A stretch of 64,000 nucleotides of DNA. Source: Saccharum officinarum (taxonomy: Eukaryota; Streptophyta; Magnoliopsida; Poales; Poaceae). Under the pieces are notes generated by a model that had not been told where the DNA came from, did no database searches, and saw nothing but the letters and a program-made list of their open reading frames with translations. How positions within the stretch are numbered: the first letter of the stretch is position 1; each line of letters begins with the position of its first letter. The stretch is from positions 21,801,511 through 21,865,510 of the forward strand of contig CM036159.1 of NCBI GenBank assembly GCA_020631735.1. Direction: 5' to 3'. Positions 1 through 11,930 of this stretch are shown here, one piece after another. The position numbers and the translations under genes are program-made.

Positions 1-690
1 AGCTCAATGACATGCGCAATCCACTAGAGTTGCCTTTAACGCTCTGCCGGGAAAGGCACAAAAACCCCTCACAATCACCGGGAGGTGACCAAAAATAATC
101 ACCAACTCTTGCCACAACTCATCTGTTGCTCCAAGCTGTCTAGGTGGCGGTAACCACCAAGAGTAACAAGAATTCCGCAGCTCAAACGATCCCCAAGTGC
201 CACTATATGCAAACTCACAAGCAAATACACTTGAAATCACTCAATCTCACTTTGGATTCACAACCAAGCAAGAGAGATGAGTGGGAGGAAGTATGCTTAG
301 CTTAAAAGGATGTCAAGATGATCAAAATACCAAGAGAAAAGGCTTGGAGCCGACCAAGGTCTATTTAAAGACCCCCTCTGAAAAACCAACCGTTACGCAG
401 CTCGGGGGTGATCGGACTCATCGACCGGACTCAGCCCCGCGTCCGGTCGTAACAGTCGAGCAACCACGATGTGCCACGTCACGCGATTCAAAACTAGCCG
501 TTAACAGCCAACGCGCGCCCGCACACGTCGATGACCGGACGCACAGAATAAATGATCAGACTCAGAGGGCTGCCCGCGTTAGATCGAGTCTAGTAAGTGT
601 TTTTAGCGCGTGAACAGCGACCAGACGCGTTAGGTCATCGGTGACCTGACGCGGCGGTGCGTCCGGTCGTCCTCCCTCTTTTCTACTCGC
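1..690. repeat. Truncated LTR fragment, same family as the solo LTR at 11931-14153
   Basis: This stretch aligns by eye, in the same orientation, with about 12,487-13,400. Both have the block around 'gcgcaatccactagagttgc', the 'gcaagagagatgagtggg' block and then a GC-rich tract with repeated GACCGGACGC-like motifs. The homology fades near 690, and the 3' end of that LTR (ending ...CTTTCA) is not present, so this is a broken fragment whose left part lies outside the window. Short open frames here are incidental. Confidence 0.75.
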
Positions 691-1255
691 AGCCGCGACC
701 ATTGACTTGACATGCAGGTCACGCTCGGCCAGCTACCTCCGCGCTCTTCTTCTTCCTCCGTCCGTCCGTCGTGTGCCCTTCCCTCGTGCCGCCCCACGAC
801 TTCCGCCCCGGAGCGCTGCCCTCTTCCTCCTCCCAATGGCGCCTCAGCTGCCCCTGCTCGGGGCTCGCAAGCAGCCCCGGACCAACAGCGCGGGCGCTCC
901 CTGGAGCGGCAGGTTCAGCGCAGGCAACCCAGTCACGTCAACCTGGGCGACCAACCCTGGCGCGGCGGCGGCGCCGGCGCCGGCCTAGGGCTTCGCCTCT
1001 CCGTCGCCGGTGATCCTGCATCGGACGAGCCATGGCACGGCGGCCCCCGCGAGAGCGGCGGCGGTGCACCGGCATGGGCGGCCCACCAATGCGGCGGCCC
1101 TGCTCGCCTACTGCGCTGCTGCTGATGCGCCGCCCCTCGATCTCGGCCCACGCCCGTGTCTGTGCCCGTGCCCATTCCATCAGCTAGGGTTACATCTCAA
1201 TTTCCCGCTCTCTATCTCGTCTTCGTCTTTCTTCCTCATCTGCAGATCCTAGCTC
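691..1255. other. GC-rich segment without recognisable gene
   Basis: A GC-rich block with several overlapping open frames on both strands (for example 712-1125 plus, 933-1175 minus). They are rich in Ala, Arg, Pro and Gly and match no family I recognise. A pyrimidine-rich tract near 1,200-1,250 ends in a CTGCAG splice-acceptor-like site. It could be the first exon of a decayed gene, but the multi-frame openness is better explained by base composition. Confidence 0.4.
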
Positions 1256-2559
1256 AGATTTAGTATTTTTTAAAATCCTTTGAAGGATTACCTTGCGTCT
1301 ACAGCATCCATGTGGCCTACTATGCCTAGCCAATTGCAAGATCTATGACTAAGTTAAGGCCACCTGAGGGAGTTCGTCCAAGCCTGTAACGAAGGCGACA
1401 ACAAAAAAGAGATCTTCGAGATTCATGATTTTTTGTAGTGCTTTTAAATTCATGGCATGTACAATATTTATTAATATTTATAGAGCATTTTTAGCATCCC
1501 ACAAAATCCTAAACCACTACATTACTAACCGAGAGCCTAAAATTGCAGTCGTTCGTATCTTCAACTTATAATGACCGAACGAAGGAAAATAAGTAATCTA
1601 AAGTATAAACATCGTTACTGAACAATAAAGACACTGAGCAGGTAATGTATTGAACAAAAAAAAACTTTCGCAAGTTAATTAGCTATTTCCACTCAAGTTA
1701 CTATTGATTGTGCTATTGCCTTTGTTCAGCCCTCAATTACTTTGCCCTGGTGGTTGCAGGTGCCCTGATAACCCATATGTTGACAACCGAGTTACTCTCA
1801 GAAATTGTATAATATGAAGGGCTGAAGAAGGAGCTGACAATACAGTTACAGATATGTTGCTCTTACTTAGAACATGCTGTTTGCATCTAATTGTTTACCA
1901 TTAGAATATGTTCGGAGATTAGTTTGGGTTCTAATTAGACATGTTCAATTGCTTCATGCTATCTCTGTTACAATGAGAGAATGGGTTGTTCTTAGCCTCT
2001 CGTGTTTCATTTCTTTTAAATAAGAACATGTTTGTTTTGTATCTTTGTAACAAACTGATAACAGGTGCTCTTACTTTCATGGGATGAATGTACCTAATTG
2101 TTCGACAATTAACTATGGCTACAATCAATTTGGTTTCTGTTTAGGCATGTTGAATTCTTTGTGCTGCGTCTAATATAACAGAAAATGAATTGTTCTTGGG
2201 GTCTCATGTTTCATATTTTTAGGCAACATATTTGTACCATATATTGTAATTAATTACTTGCAAGTGACCTTTGATGAGATCAAGATACCTACAGGATATT
2301 GGTCTGGAAGTTTCCTAAATTGCAGACCATAGATGTTTTTTTTTTGCTAAGTGAAATTAACTAATGATTTCTATCTTTTTTTTCTTCTCCAGATTAGATT
2401 ACGTTGCGGCCTCTTTGTCTGCTCTATTTTATCTCTGATTTTTATATTATCGTGGGCGGCTACCAACAAGGGCCTGCCCGGCACTCTACCAAACCAATAC
2501 ATGGCCTAGCAGTTTTGTTGGCCCTCATGTCACTTATGTAATTTACAGTCAATTGGCTA
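1256..2559. other. AT-rich noncoding DNA with a diverged ~205-bp duplication
   Basis: No coding potential is seen. Two adjacent blocks, about 1,938-2,090 and 2,143-2,290, share an ordered series of words ('catgttcaatt/catgttgaatt', 'gttgttctt/attgttctt', 'tctcgtgtttcat/tctcatgtttcat') at an offset near 205 bp. This suggests an old tandem duplication. Confidence 0.4.
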
Positions 2560-2724
2560 TGTGTTGCGATACTAAAGTCTTATCATATCTTTCTTATATA
2601 TGTGTTGCAATACTAAAGTGTTATCATATCTTTCTTATATATGTGTTGCAATACTAGAGTGTTATCCTATCTTTCTTATATATGTGTTGCAATATTAAAG
2701 TCTTATCAGATCTTTCTTATACAG
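2560..2724. repeat. 41-bp tandem repeat, four copies
   Basis: The word 'gtgttgc' recurs at 2561, 2602, 2643 and 2684, exactly 41 bp apart. Each is followed by a variant of 'aatactaaagtgttatcat' and 'ctttcttatatat'. Copies differ at only a few positions. It is a minisatellite-type array in noncoding DNA. Confidence 0.9.
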
Positions 2725-3641
2725 ATATGATCTTAGACAGCCTTAATTTTGCATAGAGAGGCCTCGAGTTTTGTGACATGACATTCCCTGATCAACTTGG
2801 TGCATTGGTATCTCTTCCCTGCATCTCTCCCCTGCATCGCGGGAGCTAGCCGCGTTCTTAGCGGACGGGTGGGTGTTCCCAGTGCAGTGCTCTCTGGCGT
2901 GACAACCTGGAGGACGAGAGGTCGATTGATGGCATAGAGGGGCGAAGGCTCGTCGCCGGCGGCCGGCGAGCGGTGGCGCATCTCCTACGCGGGAGGCGGC
3001 GCGCGAGAGCAGGGGCTCTTGCGTGTGGATGATTGGACGTGTTGTGGTGGCTGTGTAGGGTTACGTGGCAAGAGAGGCAGCAGGCGTAGGGATTGGCCGA
3101 GACGCCAAGTGGTCAGGTGGGTTGGGCCGTATCGGACTGACGTATCGAACGAGCCTAACGTATCGAAGAAGAGTATCCGAATTATAGTTGATTTATTTTT
3201 TTTTACAGATACTTCGCTGATACATATCCAACGTGTATCCGATACGTATCGGTATCGGATACGTATCTGATACGGGATACGTCCCTACCTTGGCATATCG
3301 GGGTAACGTAGCTGCTAATTGTAAATCTAAATCTTTATTGCTTGAATCATGTCGTCTCTGGTTAATCAAGTTATTAATTAGCATATCAATGGATAAAGTT
3401 GATTTTCTATTATCCCCAATTCCAAATTTTCTTGCCTTGTTTTATTTATGGATTATCATATCCACTTACATGTCCAGTACGCTTGTGACTTACAATTACT
3501 ACATAGTTCAGCAGCACCAAAGGATAAACACATGATCTAGGTTGATCATGACGATCTTTATTTTTATCCCTGCCCAGGTTACACTAAAATCAGAAAAAAA
3601 AAGTTTCTGCATCAGTAGTACGGTTCAGTTAGACATAGATA
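2725..3641. other. No recognisable gene; contains an inverted GATAC-rich patch
   Basis: A moderately GC-rich part (2,820-3,130) carries short unrelated open frames. At about 3,225-3,285 the sequence consists of repeated, mutually complementary GTATCC/GGATAC/CGTATC words able to fold on itself. The rest is AT-rich and shows nothing I can assign. Confidence 0.45.
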
Positions 3642-3837
3642 TTTTTTTCTCGAAAACGCAGGAGAGCTGCGCATCATTATATTAAGAAGATAAAAAAGAG
3701 GGACAAGTGCCCATACAACACACAACAAACACAAAGAACCCACCCACCCACACAAACACACACACACTGCAGCCCCTAGGAACACTCGCGCCTGCGAAAG
3801 AAACTACATACGACCAAACTGTCACAAAGACAGGGCG

Positions 3838-6800
3838 CTAACCACCCGGAGCACTGGCAGCTAGGAGGGATAAGCCTCTCGCCCCTGCCAATGACCACGC
3901 CTTTCCCTCATCTTCAGCTACAGCCAGTGCACCTGAAATATTTGGGGCTGCTCTATCAAAAACACACTTATTGCGGTGTGTCCATAAAGTCCAGGCTCCA
4001 AGAATAATGAGGGAGTTCATTCCTTTCTTTAACATGTCTCCAGCAGTAGTGCTCACCATTTCCCACCACAAATGGAAAGAAGTTTCTGTGGGCTGCGGGG
4101 CAAAGGTTTGGAGCCCAAACCGTGAGAAGAGCCGGTACCAGAACTCTCTTGCAAATACACAAAGGACTAAGATGTGATCAATAGTCTCCGCATCCTGGTC
4201 ACACAGAGGGCATCGCTCAGGATGAGGGAGCCCACGGCGTGCAAGGCGATCTGCTGTCCAACAACGGTCATGAGCGACCAACCAAACAAAAAATCGGCAT
4301 TTGGGTGGTGCCCAAGTCTTCCAAACTCTTTCCCAAGGCCCAAAAGAAGTAGACCCCATGAAAAAACCCCTATAGGCCGACTTGGCCGAATATTGCCCAT
4401 CAGGAGAGAATCGCCAAATGTGTCTATCTTCAACCTCTGGCTGTAAAACGAAATCAGATAAGATGTCCTAGAGGTGAAAGTAGTCAATCATTACTCCAAC
4501 AGTGGTAGCCCCTTGAATGTCAGAAATCCAAGTCTGGTTGGTGAGAGCATCCTGGACAGTTCGCCGCTTGAGTCTTCTTTTGGGAATGGTGGCAAAAAGG
4601 CGAGGCGCAAGATCTGCGATACATTGGCCATGGAGCCATCGATCCATCCAACAAAGGGTAGTTGATCCATCCCCAACTTTAGAGTAAACAGCTACTGCAA
4701 AGAAGGCCGATATTTGGTCAGGCACATGGATTGGAAGACTAGCCCAGGGGCGATGTGGCTCTGTTTTTTGTAACCAGACCCATCTCATACGTAGTGCCCA
4801 GCCAAGAAGTTTGAGATCAGAAATTCCTAAACCACCAAGGTCTTCAGGGCGGCACGCCTTGCCCCAAGCAACCAGACAGTGTCCACCTTTTGCATCTTTA
4901 CGGCCTCTCCAAAGAAAACCACGCTGAATTTTATCCACTGCTTTGATAGCCCAGGGTGGAAATTCAAAAGCCATAACCAAATAGATGAGCATACCAGTAA
5001 GCACATACTGAACTTGAATCTTTCTTCCGACCTTGGTCATCAAATCGGCTTTCCATCCAGGAAGCTGATCAGCAATGCGATCGATAATGGGCTGGATTTG
5101 TTCTTTGGTGAGCTTCTTCAAAGAGAGGGGCAGTCCTAAATATTTGCATGGGAAGTCTGTGAGTGCACAAGGCAGCAGGCTTTGTACAGCAGCAAGTTCT
5201 GTGTCACCACATCTGATGGGCAACACATTACTCTTCTGCAAATTCGTCTTGAGCCCCGTTGCTTCCCCAAAAAGATTGAGAATATCCAGAGTTACACCAA
5301 CGTCACCTGCTTCAGGTCGGAGGAACATAACCACATCATCCGCATAAATGGAAATTCGGTGCTGTAAGTTACGTCTAGACAGCGGCAGCAGCAAGCCTTC
5401 AATTTCGGCCTTCGAAATCATGTGCCCCAACACATCCATAACCAAAATAAATAACATCGGGGAGAGGGGGTCACCCTGTCGTAGCCCTCTCCGATGAGAA
5501 ATATGATCACCAGGAGTACCATTTAATAAGACCTGAGTCGATGAAGAGGATAACAACCCGCTGATTATATCCCGCCAAACTTGTCCAAACCCCAGCTGCT
5601 GCAAGATCTCAAGTAGGAATGGCCAAGACACCGAATCAAAAGCCTTTGAAATGTCCAATTTAAGTAGAATTCTGGGCTGTTTCTGTTGATGGAGAAACCT
5701 TGCTGTTTGCTGTACTAACATAAAGTTATCCTGTATAAAACGCCCCTTAATGAATGCGCTTTGATTGGGGGAGACAATTTGTTGCAGCTTGGGGGCCAGA
5801 CGATTAGCAAGCATCTTTGTGACTAGTTTGGCAAAGCTATGGACCAAGCTTATGGGCCTGAAATCCTTAGGCTGTTCAGCACCTTCCTTTATGGGAAGGA
5901 GGGTGATATATGCCGAATTGAGAGTTCCAAAATTTACCATCTTCCTGCTCCAGACCGCTGAAATAGCTGTCATGATATCATCTTTTATAATAGGCCAACA
6001 AGACTTGTAGAAGCGACCTGTGTAACCATCCGGCCCTGGGGCCTTATCTGAAGGTAACTGTTGAATCGTCCTCCAAACCTCATCTTCAGTGAAGGGAAGT
6101 TCAAGATTTGCTAAGTCATGTGTAGGAATTCCCAAATTAGCCAGATTGATAGTGTGCTCCCGAGCTGTACATGTTCCTAGCAGATTTTCATAAAAGTCAT
6201 CAATGGCTGCAGCCTTGTCCTCATGGCTGGTGCAGATCCGTTCCCCTGCAACAATTTTACCAATAAAAGTTTTCCTTTTTCGGTGACGGGCATGCATATG
6301 AAAAAGCCTTGTGTTAGCATCACCATCTTTGAGCCAACTGATCCTTGAGCGTAAACGAGCCATTGTGCGCTTGAGAGATGCGAGGGCCAAGCTGTGCTTC
6401 TTCAGATTATTCTTAAGCCAAACTTCTCCCTGGGAAAGCTGGCGACTGTCTTGAGCAATCTCGAATTGATGGAGAATTTCCCTTGCCAATGCAAGCTGAA
6501 AACTAACCTGGCCAATCATTTTGTCGCTCCAACTCTGTAGGCCCTTGGTAACAGCTTTGAATTTCTTGTCCAGAGATAGGAAAGGGCACAGACCAGCAGG
6601 GGCTGACGCCCAGGCCGAAGAGACAACTTCTTGGAAACCATCGAGTTTTGGCCAGAAAGATTCAAAGTGAAATCTGGGTCTACCCAGCTTACTGTCATGG
6701 AGGCCAAGTAGGAGAGGACAGTGATCGGAATCATCTGAAGCCATACTTTGAAGCAAACAGTTAGAGAATTTCTCCTCCCAGTCAACTGAACATAACACTC

Positions 6801-7434
6801 TGTCTAATTTCACCAAGGTAGGAGAGTCTTGCTGGTTTGACCACGTGTATTTGCGACCATGTAGGGGTATTTCCTTAAGAGCCAAATCATTTATGAACCT
6901 CCTGAACCTACCCATCATTGCCCTGTTGTAATTAGCATTATTCTTGTCCTCATCTTTGTAAATAAGATTAAAATCCCCAGCCACCATCCATGGCCCCGGA
7001 CATGCTGTACGAATATCCCGTAACTCCTGCAAAAACTGAACTTTGTCCTCATTGCCTTGGGGTCCATATACACAAGTCATCCACCATGACTGCCCATTTT
7101 CCGGAGAAAACTGAACCGTTACACTATGATTGTCAACCCGTCGAGTTACTGAAACACCAATGTGTCGTCTCCAAGAGACCAAAATCCCACCACTGGCTCC
7201 AACAGAGGGGGCAGCAATGAAGTCTGAGAAATCCGAGCCTTGAGCAGAGAGTATAATTCTGCGAGACATATTAGTGACCTTGGTTTCTTGGATACACACA
7301 ATGTTTGACCGAGATGAATCCACAATAGATCGTACAGAGTCTTGTCTAGAGGTAGAATTTAAACCCCTAACATTCCAAATTAAAATCTTTGTAGGATCCA
7401 TTAAACAACAGGTTCTAAGAGCGACCATCCCCAT
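3838..7434 (-). pseudogene. LINE ORF2: endonuclease, reverse transcriptase, zf-RVT (lightly damaged)
   Basis: A 988-residue open frame (4468-7434) starts with an AP-endonuclease domain: WNVRGLN, IQETK, the VAGDFNL block and SDHCPLLL near residues 15-240. It is followed by a reverse transcriptase with SDKAPGPDGYTG, LKLDISKAFDSV, GLRQGDPLSP and the catalytic YADD motif. The frame ends at a TAG where a Trp is expected (HL*DIL). After a further one-base shift it continues at 3838-4359 as the zf-RVT region (WAPPKCRFFVWLV, CPLCDQDAETIDHILVLC). In the family, endonuclease nicking followed by target-primed reverse transcription inserts new copies. One nonsense codon plus one frameshift make this copy probably inactive, but it is the best-preserved LINE in the window. 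Confidence 0.9.
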
Positions 7435-7443
7435 AACAGATGG

Positions 7444-7806
7444 CTAAGCTAACAGCTCACCATCATCCCCTTGGCCAAAGACATCAGGCAAGGACCAATT
7501 GAATAGAGCAGCCAACGCCTGAACATGAGAATCAGACAGGGGATGCCTAAACAGCTTCGCGTAGTCATCTTGAGCCTGTTGGCTGATACCTTCGGTTTCG
7601 TCGAGGATGTCCAGAGCACGCATAGCCTTCTTCTTCGTCCTTCTGCCCAAATCATCCAGAATGAATTCCACCCCAGCCCCAGCAATACGACGACTACGAC
7701 GTGGTGTGGCACCAGAAAGCTGAGATTTGCATCTTCGCTTGTTGATGACCGACATTGGGAGCAGTCCATCCACACGCCGGGTGAGCCTGCCGAGGAAGGC
7801 GGCTCT
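7444..7806 (-). pseudogene. LINE ORF1, C-terminal fragment
   Basis: An open frame on the minus strand ends 10 bp upstream of the ORF2 start. It contains SEARAAFLGRLTRRVDGLLP, a basic PRRSRRIAG motif and a helical tail (DDYAKLFRHPLSDSHVQALAALF). This is typical of the C-terminal end of the first ORF of grass L1-like LINEs. The preceding gag-like RNA-binding part is missing because the element is truncated. The first residues of the longer open frame (up to 7875) come from flanking DNA. Confidence 0.7.
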
Positions 7807-7834
7807 GGCCTCCGAAGGTGAGGGAGATATAGGA

Positions 7835-8122
7835 ATGCAAGAAAATAGAAAGAGTATAATTTCTTTTAACCACATTGATTTGCATATTTGCTAAATATAT
7901 ATAGCATGAGAGTGAGTGTTCACATGTACTTCTTTTTGGTGGCTGCTGCCGGCTTCTCTTCAGAATGTTTTTGATCATCTCATGTTCTAGGCCCTGTTGC
8001 TCATGTTCAAGGAGGCAACCTACACGAAGGCTCATGTACCATGCTTCCTGAGGATGCATGTCTAAAGGTATATTTTTCAGCATGCTTGAGCTTTTTGATA
8101 ATATGAAAACGAAGACAGCTGC
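7835..8122. other. Short flank between two LINE copies, possible exon remnant
   Basis: About 290 bp separates the LINE from the LINE tail at 8134. On the minus strand, about 7,945-8,080, the frame reads NIPLDMHPQEAWYMSLRVGCLLEHEQQGLEHEMIKNILKR. It looks protein-like (mixed composition, no low complexity), but I cannot assign it to a family. Confidence 0.3.
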
Positions 8123-8133
8123 AAATGTTGTCC

Positions 8134-8207
8134 TTTTTTTCTCGAAAACGCAGGAGAGTTGCGCCTCATTATATTAAGAAGAATGAAAGGGGCTAGAACC
8201 CTATCTA
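8134..8207 (-). mobile_element. Extremely truncated LINE 3' tail
   Basis: A T run (8134-8140) followed by 'ctcgaaaacgcaggagag' reproduces the 3' end of the LINE at 3642 almost exactly, in the same orientation, so this is an independent 5'-truncated insertion of about 74 bp. Flanking words 'aaatgttgtcc' (8123-8133) and 'aaatggtgccc' (8208-8218) match at 9 of 11 positions and may be its target-site duplication. Confidence 0.75.
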
Positions 8208-8218
8208 AAATGGTGCCC

Positions 8219-8655
8219 TTAAATATGAAATTGGGAAAGTACATATCAGATTAGTCTGCTGGAGTCATAGGATACATCAGTTAACTTATTTGTCACCCAC
8301 CTTTCTGTAATAACAGGAAAATATTCATGCATTCTATCACACAGCATTACTTATATTATGTAATAAAAATATTGATCCTACCTAACTTGACGTACAATCC
8401 TAGGGAAACTCCTATTGAGATTTCCTTTGGACTCATTTGAGATGCAACTTGCAGCTAAAAAAGATCTTACATCTGATCCCAACCATGGGTACATATTTTC
8501 CATTCTATACTGAGTACTTTAAATCCATGAGTTTTCTAGAAGACCAGCATGTAACCGAATGCTAGCATGTCATGGTTTGCATATTTGTGTTATTGGTCAT
8601 GCCAATTATTTATCAAAACAGGTTTACACAAAAATAGGCTTTTGTCTAATGAAAC
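8219..8655. other. AT-rich DNA left of the Copia element, nothing recognised
   Basis: No gene, terminal repeat or family motif is visible in these roughly 440 bp. Confidence 0.5.
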
Positions 8656-8772
8656 TGTTGGAATATGAGTGTATTAGGCCCATGAGGCTTGGCCCACGAG
8701 GCCCATGTATGGTTACCTATATAGCTACCTTTCTAGGGTTAGCCCAAATCAATAGAAACTCATCCTCTAGCA
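8656..8772 (+). repeat. 5' LTR of the Copia element
   Basis: It starts TG and ends CA and is repeated at 16385-16501 with three substitutions. It contains 'tatatagctacc', a possible TATA region. At 117 bp it is very short for a Copia LTR. Confidence 0.95.
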
Positions 8773-8786
8773 TGGTATCAGCAGCC
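8773..8786 (+). promoter_or_regulatory. Primer binding site for initiator Met tRNA
   Basis: TGGTATCAGCAGCC immediately follows the 5' LTR. It resembles the TGGTATCAGAGC complement of plant initiator-Met tRNA used by most Copia elements, with a small change after TGGTATCAG. Confidence 0.85.
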
Positions 8787-8825
8787 TAGTCTTTTCTTCT
8801 CCCTTCCACCCGCCGCCGGCTGACC

Positions 8826-10548
8826 ATGGCTGGCCGCCCTCCTCCCCTCCCTCTTACTTCTCTTTCCCTCCCCTCTCCTCTCCTTCCTGGGCCCAGATAA
8901 CTCGCTCCCCTGCCCCAGCGGCCGCCCCACCGCCCAGCATTGCGGCTGCTGGCGCCAGCGACGCCGCCGCTGCAGCCGGCGCCGCTGCAGCTGCTCCTGC
9001 ACCGCCGCCCACAGGGATTGCCGGCCTGCACCTGGGCAGCGCGTTGGCCGGCGCCATGACCGCCGCTGCTGGCTTTCCCGGCGCAGGCGGGGACGCCCAG
9101 GCGGACACCGTGGAGGCTGTCGTCGCAGCTTCTGCTACCGCCACCGGGCTGGCCGATTCGGCTCCCCCTCTGGCCCCGGTGGTGGTGGCCCGTTCACCTC
9201 TACCGCCTCTGCCTCCTGGCGTCCGTGATGCCACTGCCCTCGCTCGTGCCCTGGCCGCAACTGCCGGGGTCTCCTACGGTGCTGGTCCACAGCATGGGGG
9301 TGCGGGGATGACTTCCCAAGGCGCGAACTTCCTCTTTCCCGCCCCGCCTCCGCTGCCCCTTCCCGGCACCCGCCTCGACTCCGCCCTCGCCGCCGCTCTC
9401 GTCGCTGCCCAGGCTGCAGCCGCAGAGGGGCAAGCTCATGTGCGCGTGGCTGCCCTCGTGTGGGAGCGTGAGCGCGACGCGGCTGATGCCCTGGCCCGCC
9501 AGATCACCGAGGCGGAGCAGCTCCTCGTCTCTCCCGCCTTCCAGGATGCTGGGGCCACCTCCTCCGACTCATCGGGACGCCGTGTGACCCACACCGTGGT
9601 CCTCTGGCACGACCCGGCCGACCCGCTCGTGGCTCAGCTTCACTACCAGGCTGGGGGGGGGTCCAGAACATTCGCCTCCTTGTTCTGGTCATCCTCGAGC
9701 CTGAGTCGCCCTCCTACGCCCGCTGGCGGGACCTAGTGCTTCTCACTCTCCATCGCTACGCCCTCGACGACCACGTCCTTGTTGATGCCTCGGTCGCTGT
9801 CCAGACCCCGTCGTGGCTTCGTCTCGACAACATCGTCCTCTCCTGGATCCTTGGGACGATCTCCCTGGACCTCCACGACCTCGTCCGCAACTCCCCTGAC
9901 GCTTGCTGGGCATGGCTTGCCCTTGAGGGACAGTTCCTGGGCAATGCCGAGGCCCGGGCTCCGCGTCTCGACACGAGCTTCCGTACCTTTGTCCAGGGTG
10001 ACCTCTTCGTTAGCGAGTTTTGCCGTCAGATGAAGGGCATGGTAGATTCACTTGGCGACCTCGACTGGCCCGTGGAGGATCGCATCTTGGTCCTCAACGT
10101 CCTCCGTGGGCTCAGTGACCGCTACGCCCACCTCAGGACGTGGATCACCCATCAGCGGCCCTTCCCCACCTTCCTGCAGGTCCGTGACGACCTTGTCATG
10201 GAGGAGCTCACTCAGGGCATCCAGCCGGGGTCCGCCACCACTCCGGGGTCCTCGTCTTCCTCGACGGCCCTGGCCGCCACTCCGCCACGTCCGTCGGCTC
10301 CACCACGTCCGTCTGCTCCACCGCCGTCGTCTCTTCTTGGTCCCCCTCCCTCCGGGCCAAGCGGGGGTGGGGGGTCGTGGCGGTCGTCGTCGCCGCGGTG
10401 GGGGCCATGGGGGAGGCTGGGGTGGGGTCACCCAGACGCCGACTGGTCCACAGGGGGGCACCGTGGCCTTCCTTCAACAACCCGTGGTCAGGGCGCATCT
10501 CTATGTGGCCCTTCCACGCTTTCGGTGGTGAGCCTCGCCCACCGGTGA
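8826..10548 (+). pseudogene. Copia gag region (UBN2/retrotran_gag type), frameshifted
   Basis: The first part (open at 9044-9736) is Ala/Pro-rich. A run of nine or more G near 9,653-9,661 shifts the frame. The natural continuation (VQNIRLLVLVILEPESPSYARWRDLVLLTLHRYALDDHVL) is read in the next frame into 9736-10548. That frame has the Copia capsid signature: WLALEGQFLGN, FRTFVQGDLFVSEFCRQMKGMVDSLGDLDWPV, LNVLRGLSDRYAHLRTWI. The 3' end is Pro/Ser- and Gly-rich. Gag proteins package the element's RNA. The homopolymer shift means no single intact Gag can be read here. Confidence 0.85.
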
Positions 10549-11925
10549 CCATGTTCACTGGTGCTCCACCTCCCGGCGTCTCCACTACGCCTCCGTGGGC
10601 TACACCCTCTGGCACCTCGCCCGGGCTTGCTGGTTGGGACCAAGCGGCCTTGGCACGGTCGTTCAGCACCATGGGCCTGACACCTCCTGTCGGACCTGAG
10701 TGGATCGCCGACTCGGGTGCCACCTACCACACCACCCCTAACCCTAGTATACTTTCTTCTGTCCATTCTCCTCCTTCTTCTTCTTCTCTTCCTTCGTCCA
10801 TTATGGTCACAAATGGCTTGTGTCTTCCCGTCACATCTGTGGGTATCACCGGTGCTCATGGCTCCTTTCGTCTTCCTGATGTTCTTGTTGCATCTTCTAT
10901 GGTTCACAACCTTCTTTTTATTCGTTGTTTTACAGCTGACAATTTCTATTCTGTGGAGTTTGACTCTTCTGGTCTTACTGTAAAGGATTTGGCTTCCCAG
11001 CGTCCTCTGCTCCGATGTGACAGCACGGGGCCCCTTTACACTCTTCGCTTCTCGGCCGCGGCTACTTCATCTTTGTTGTATGTTTTGTCAGCTGCTTTCG
11101 CCGCTTCTACCTCCTCCACCACTTGGCACCGGCGCCTCGGCCATCCTGGATGTGATGCCCTGATGCAGCTCAGTCGTAGCTCCGACGTTCTATGTACTCG
11201 GGCTCATGATGAGCATTTGTGTCATGCGTGCCAATTGGGTCGACATGTTCATCTTCCTTTTCATAGTTCTTCTTCACATGCAGCCCGCATTTTTGATCTT
11301 GTACATTGCGACCTATGGACATCTCCTGTTATCAGTATTTCTGGATATAAGTACTATCTTATGGTGGTCGATGATTTTTCTCATTATTCGTGGACTTTTC
11401 CCTTGCGTGCGAAGTTTGATACTTTTCCCACGCTCCTTCACTTCTTCACTTGGGTGTCCACACAGTTCGGCCTCACCATCAAGGCCGTCCAGTGTGACAA
11501 TGGTCGTGAGTTTGATAACTCCACTTTCCGTGTTTTCTTCCTCTCTCACGGTGTTCAGTTGCGCATGTCTTGCCCGTATACCTCCTCACAGAATGGCAAG
11601 GCTAAATGCATGATTCGCACCACCAATGACACCGTGCGCACCCTTCTGTTCCAGGCGTCTCTTCCTGCTCGTTTCTGGGTTGTGGGCTTCCACACCTCCA
11701 CCTACCTCCTCAACCATCTTCCTTCCGCAGTCTATCCCACTTCTACGCCACACCACGCTCTTTTTGGTACCCCCTCCTCGATACGATCACCTTCGCGTCT
11801 TCGGGTGCGCGTGTTACCAACACCGCTGCCACTTCTTCCCACAAGCTGGCCCCCCGTTTGACTCTCTGTGTCTTCCTCGGGTACTCCCCGGATCACAAGG
11901 GGTACCGATGTTTTGATCTTACCTC
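10377..11925 (+). pseudogene. Copia protease/integrase region, catalytic Glu replaced
   Basis: An open frame (to 11861) carries a protease-like WIADSGATYH (the usual D-S-G), the GAG-pre-integrase HHCC zinc motif (WHRRLGHP..., CHACQLGRH) and the integrase core. The first two catalytic acids are present (HCDLW and QCDNGREF). The third, normally Glu in NGKAER, reads NGKAKC. After FGTP the frame shifts; the fragments [13 protein letters not shown] and [19 protein letters not shown] continue in other frames up to the insertion point of the solo LTR. Both the missing Glu and the frameshifts argue against integrase activity. Confidence 0.88.
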
Positions 11926-11930
11926 CCGAC

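Larger units (their letters stand above)
3642..7830 (-). mobile_element. L1-type LINE retrotransposon, 5'-truncated
   Basis: This is a non-LTR retrotransposon in minus orientation. Its 3' end is marked by a T run at 3642-3648 (poly-A on the minus strand), preceded by the grass LINE 3' tail 'ctcctgcgttttcgag'. Reading leftwards from about 7,830 come the C-terminal part of ORF1, then ORF2 with endonuclease, reverse transcriptase and a C-terminal zf-RVT region. Only the end of ORF1 is present, so the copy is truncated at its 5' end. A convincing target-site duplication was not found; 'agatatag' (7825-7832) against 'agacatag' just before the T run is a weak candidate. Confidence 0.88.

Noticed and set aside
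712..1252. Open frames on both strands in the GC-rich block as real genes
   Set aside because: Several overlapping frames are open at once on both strands, residues are dominated by Ala/Arg/Pro/Gly, and no domain is recognisable. GC bias explains this.
8854..10723. Minus-strand frames across the Copia gag region
   Set aside because: They are shadows of the plus-strand Gag coding sequence in GC-rich DNA.
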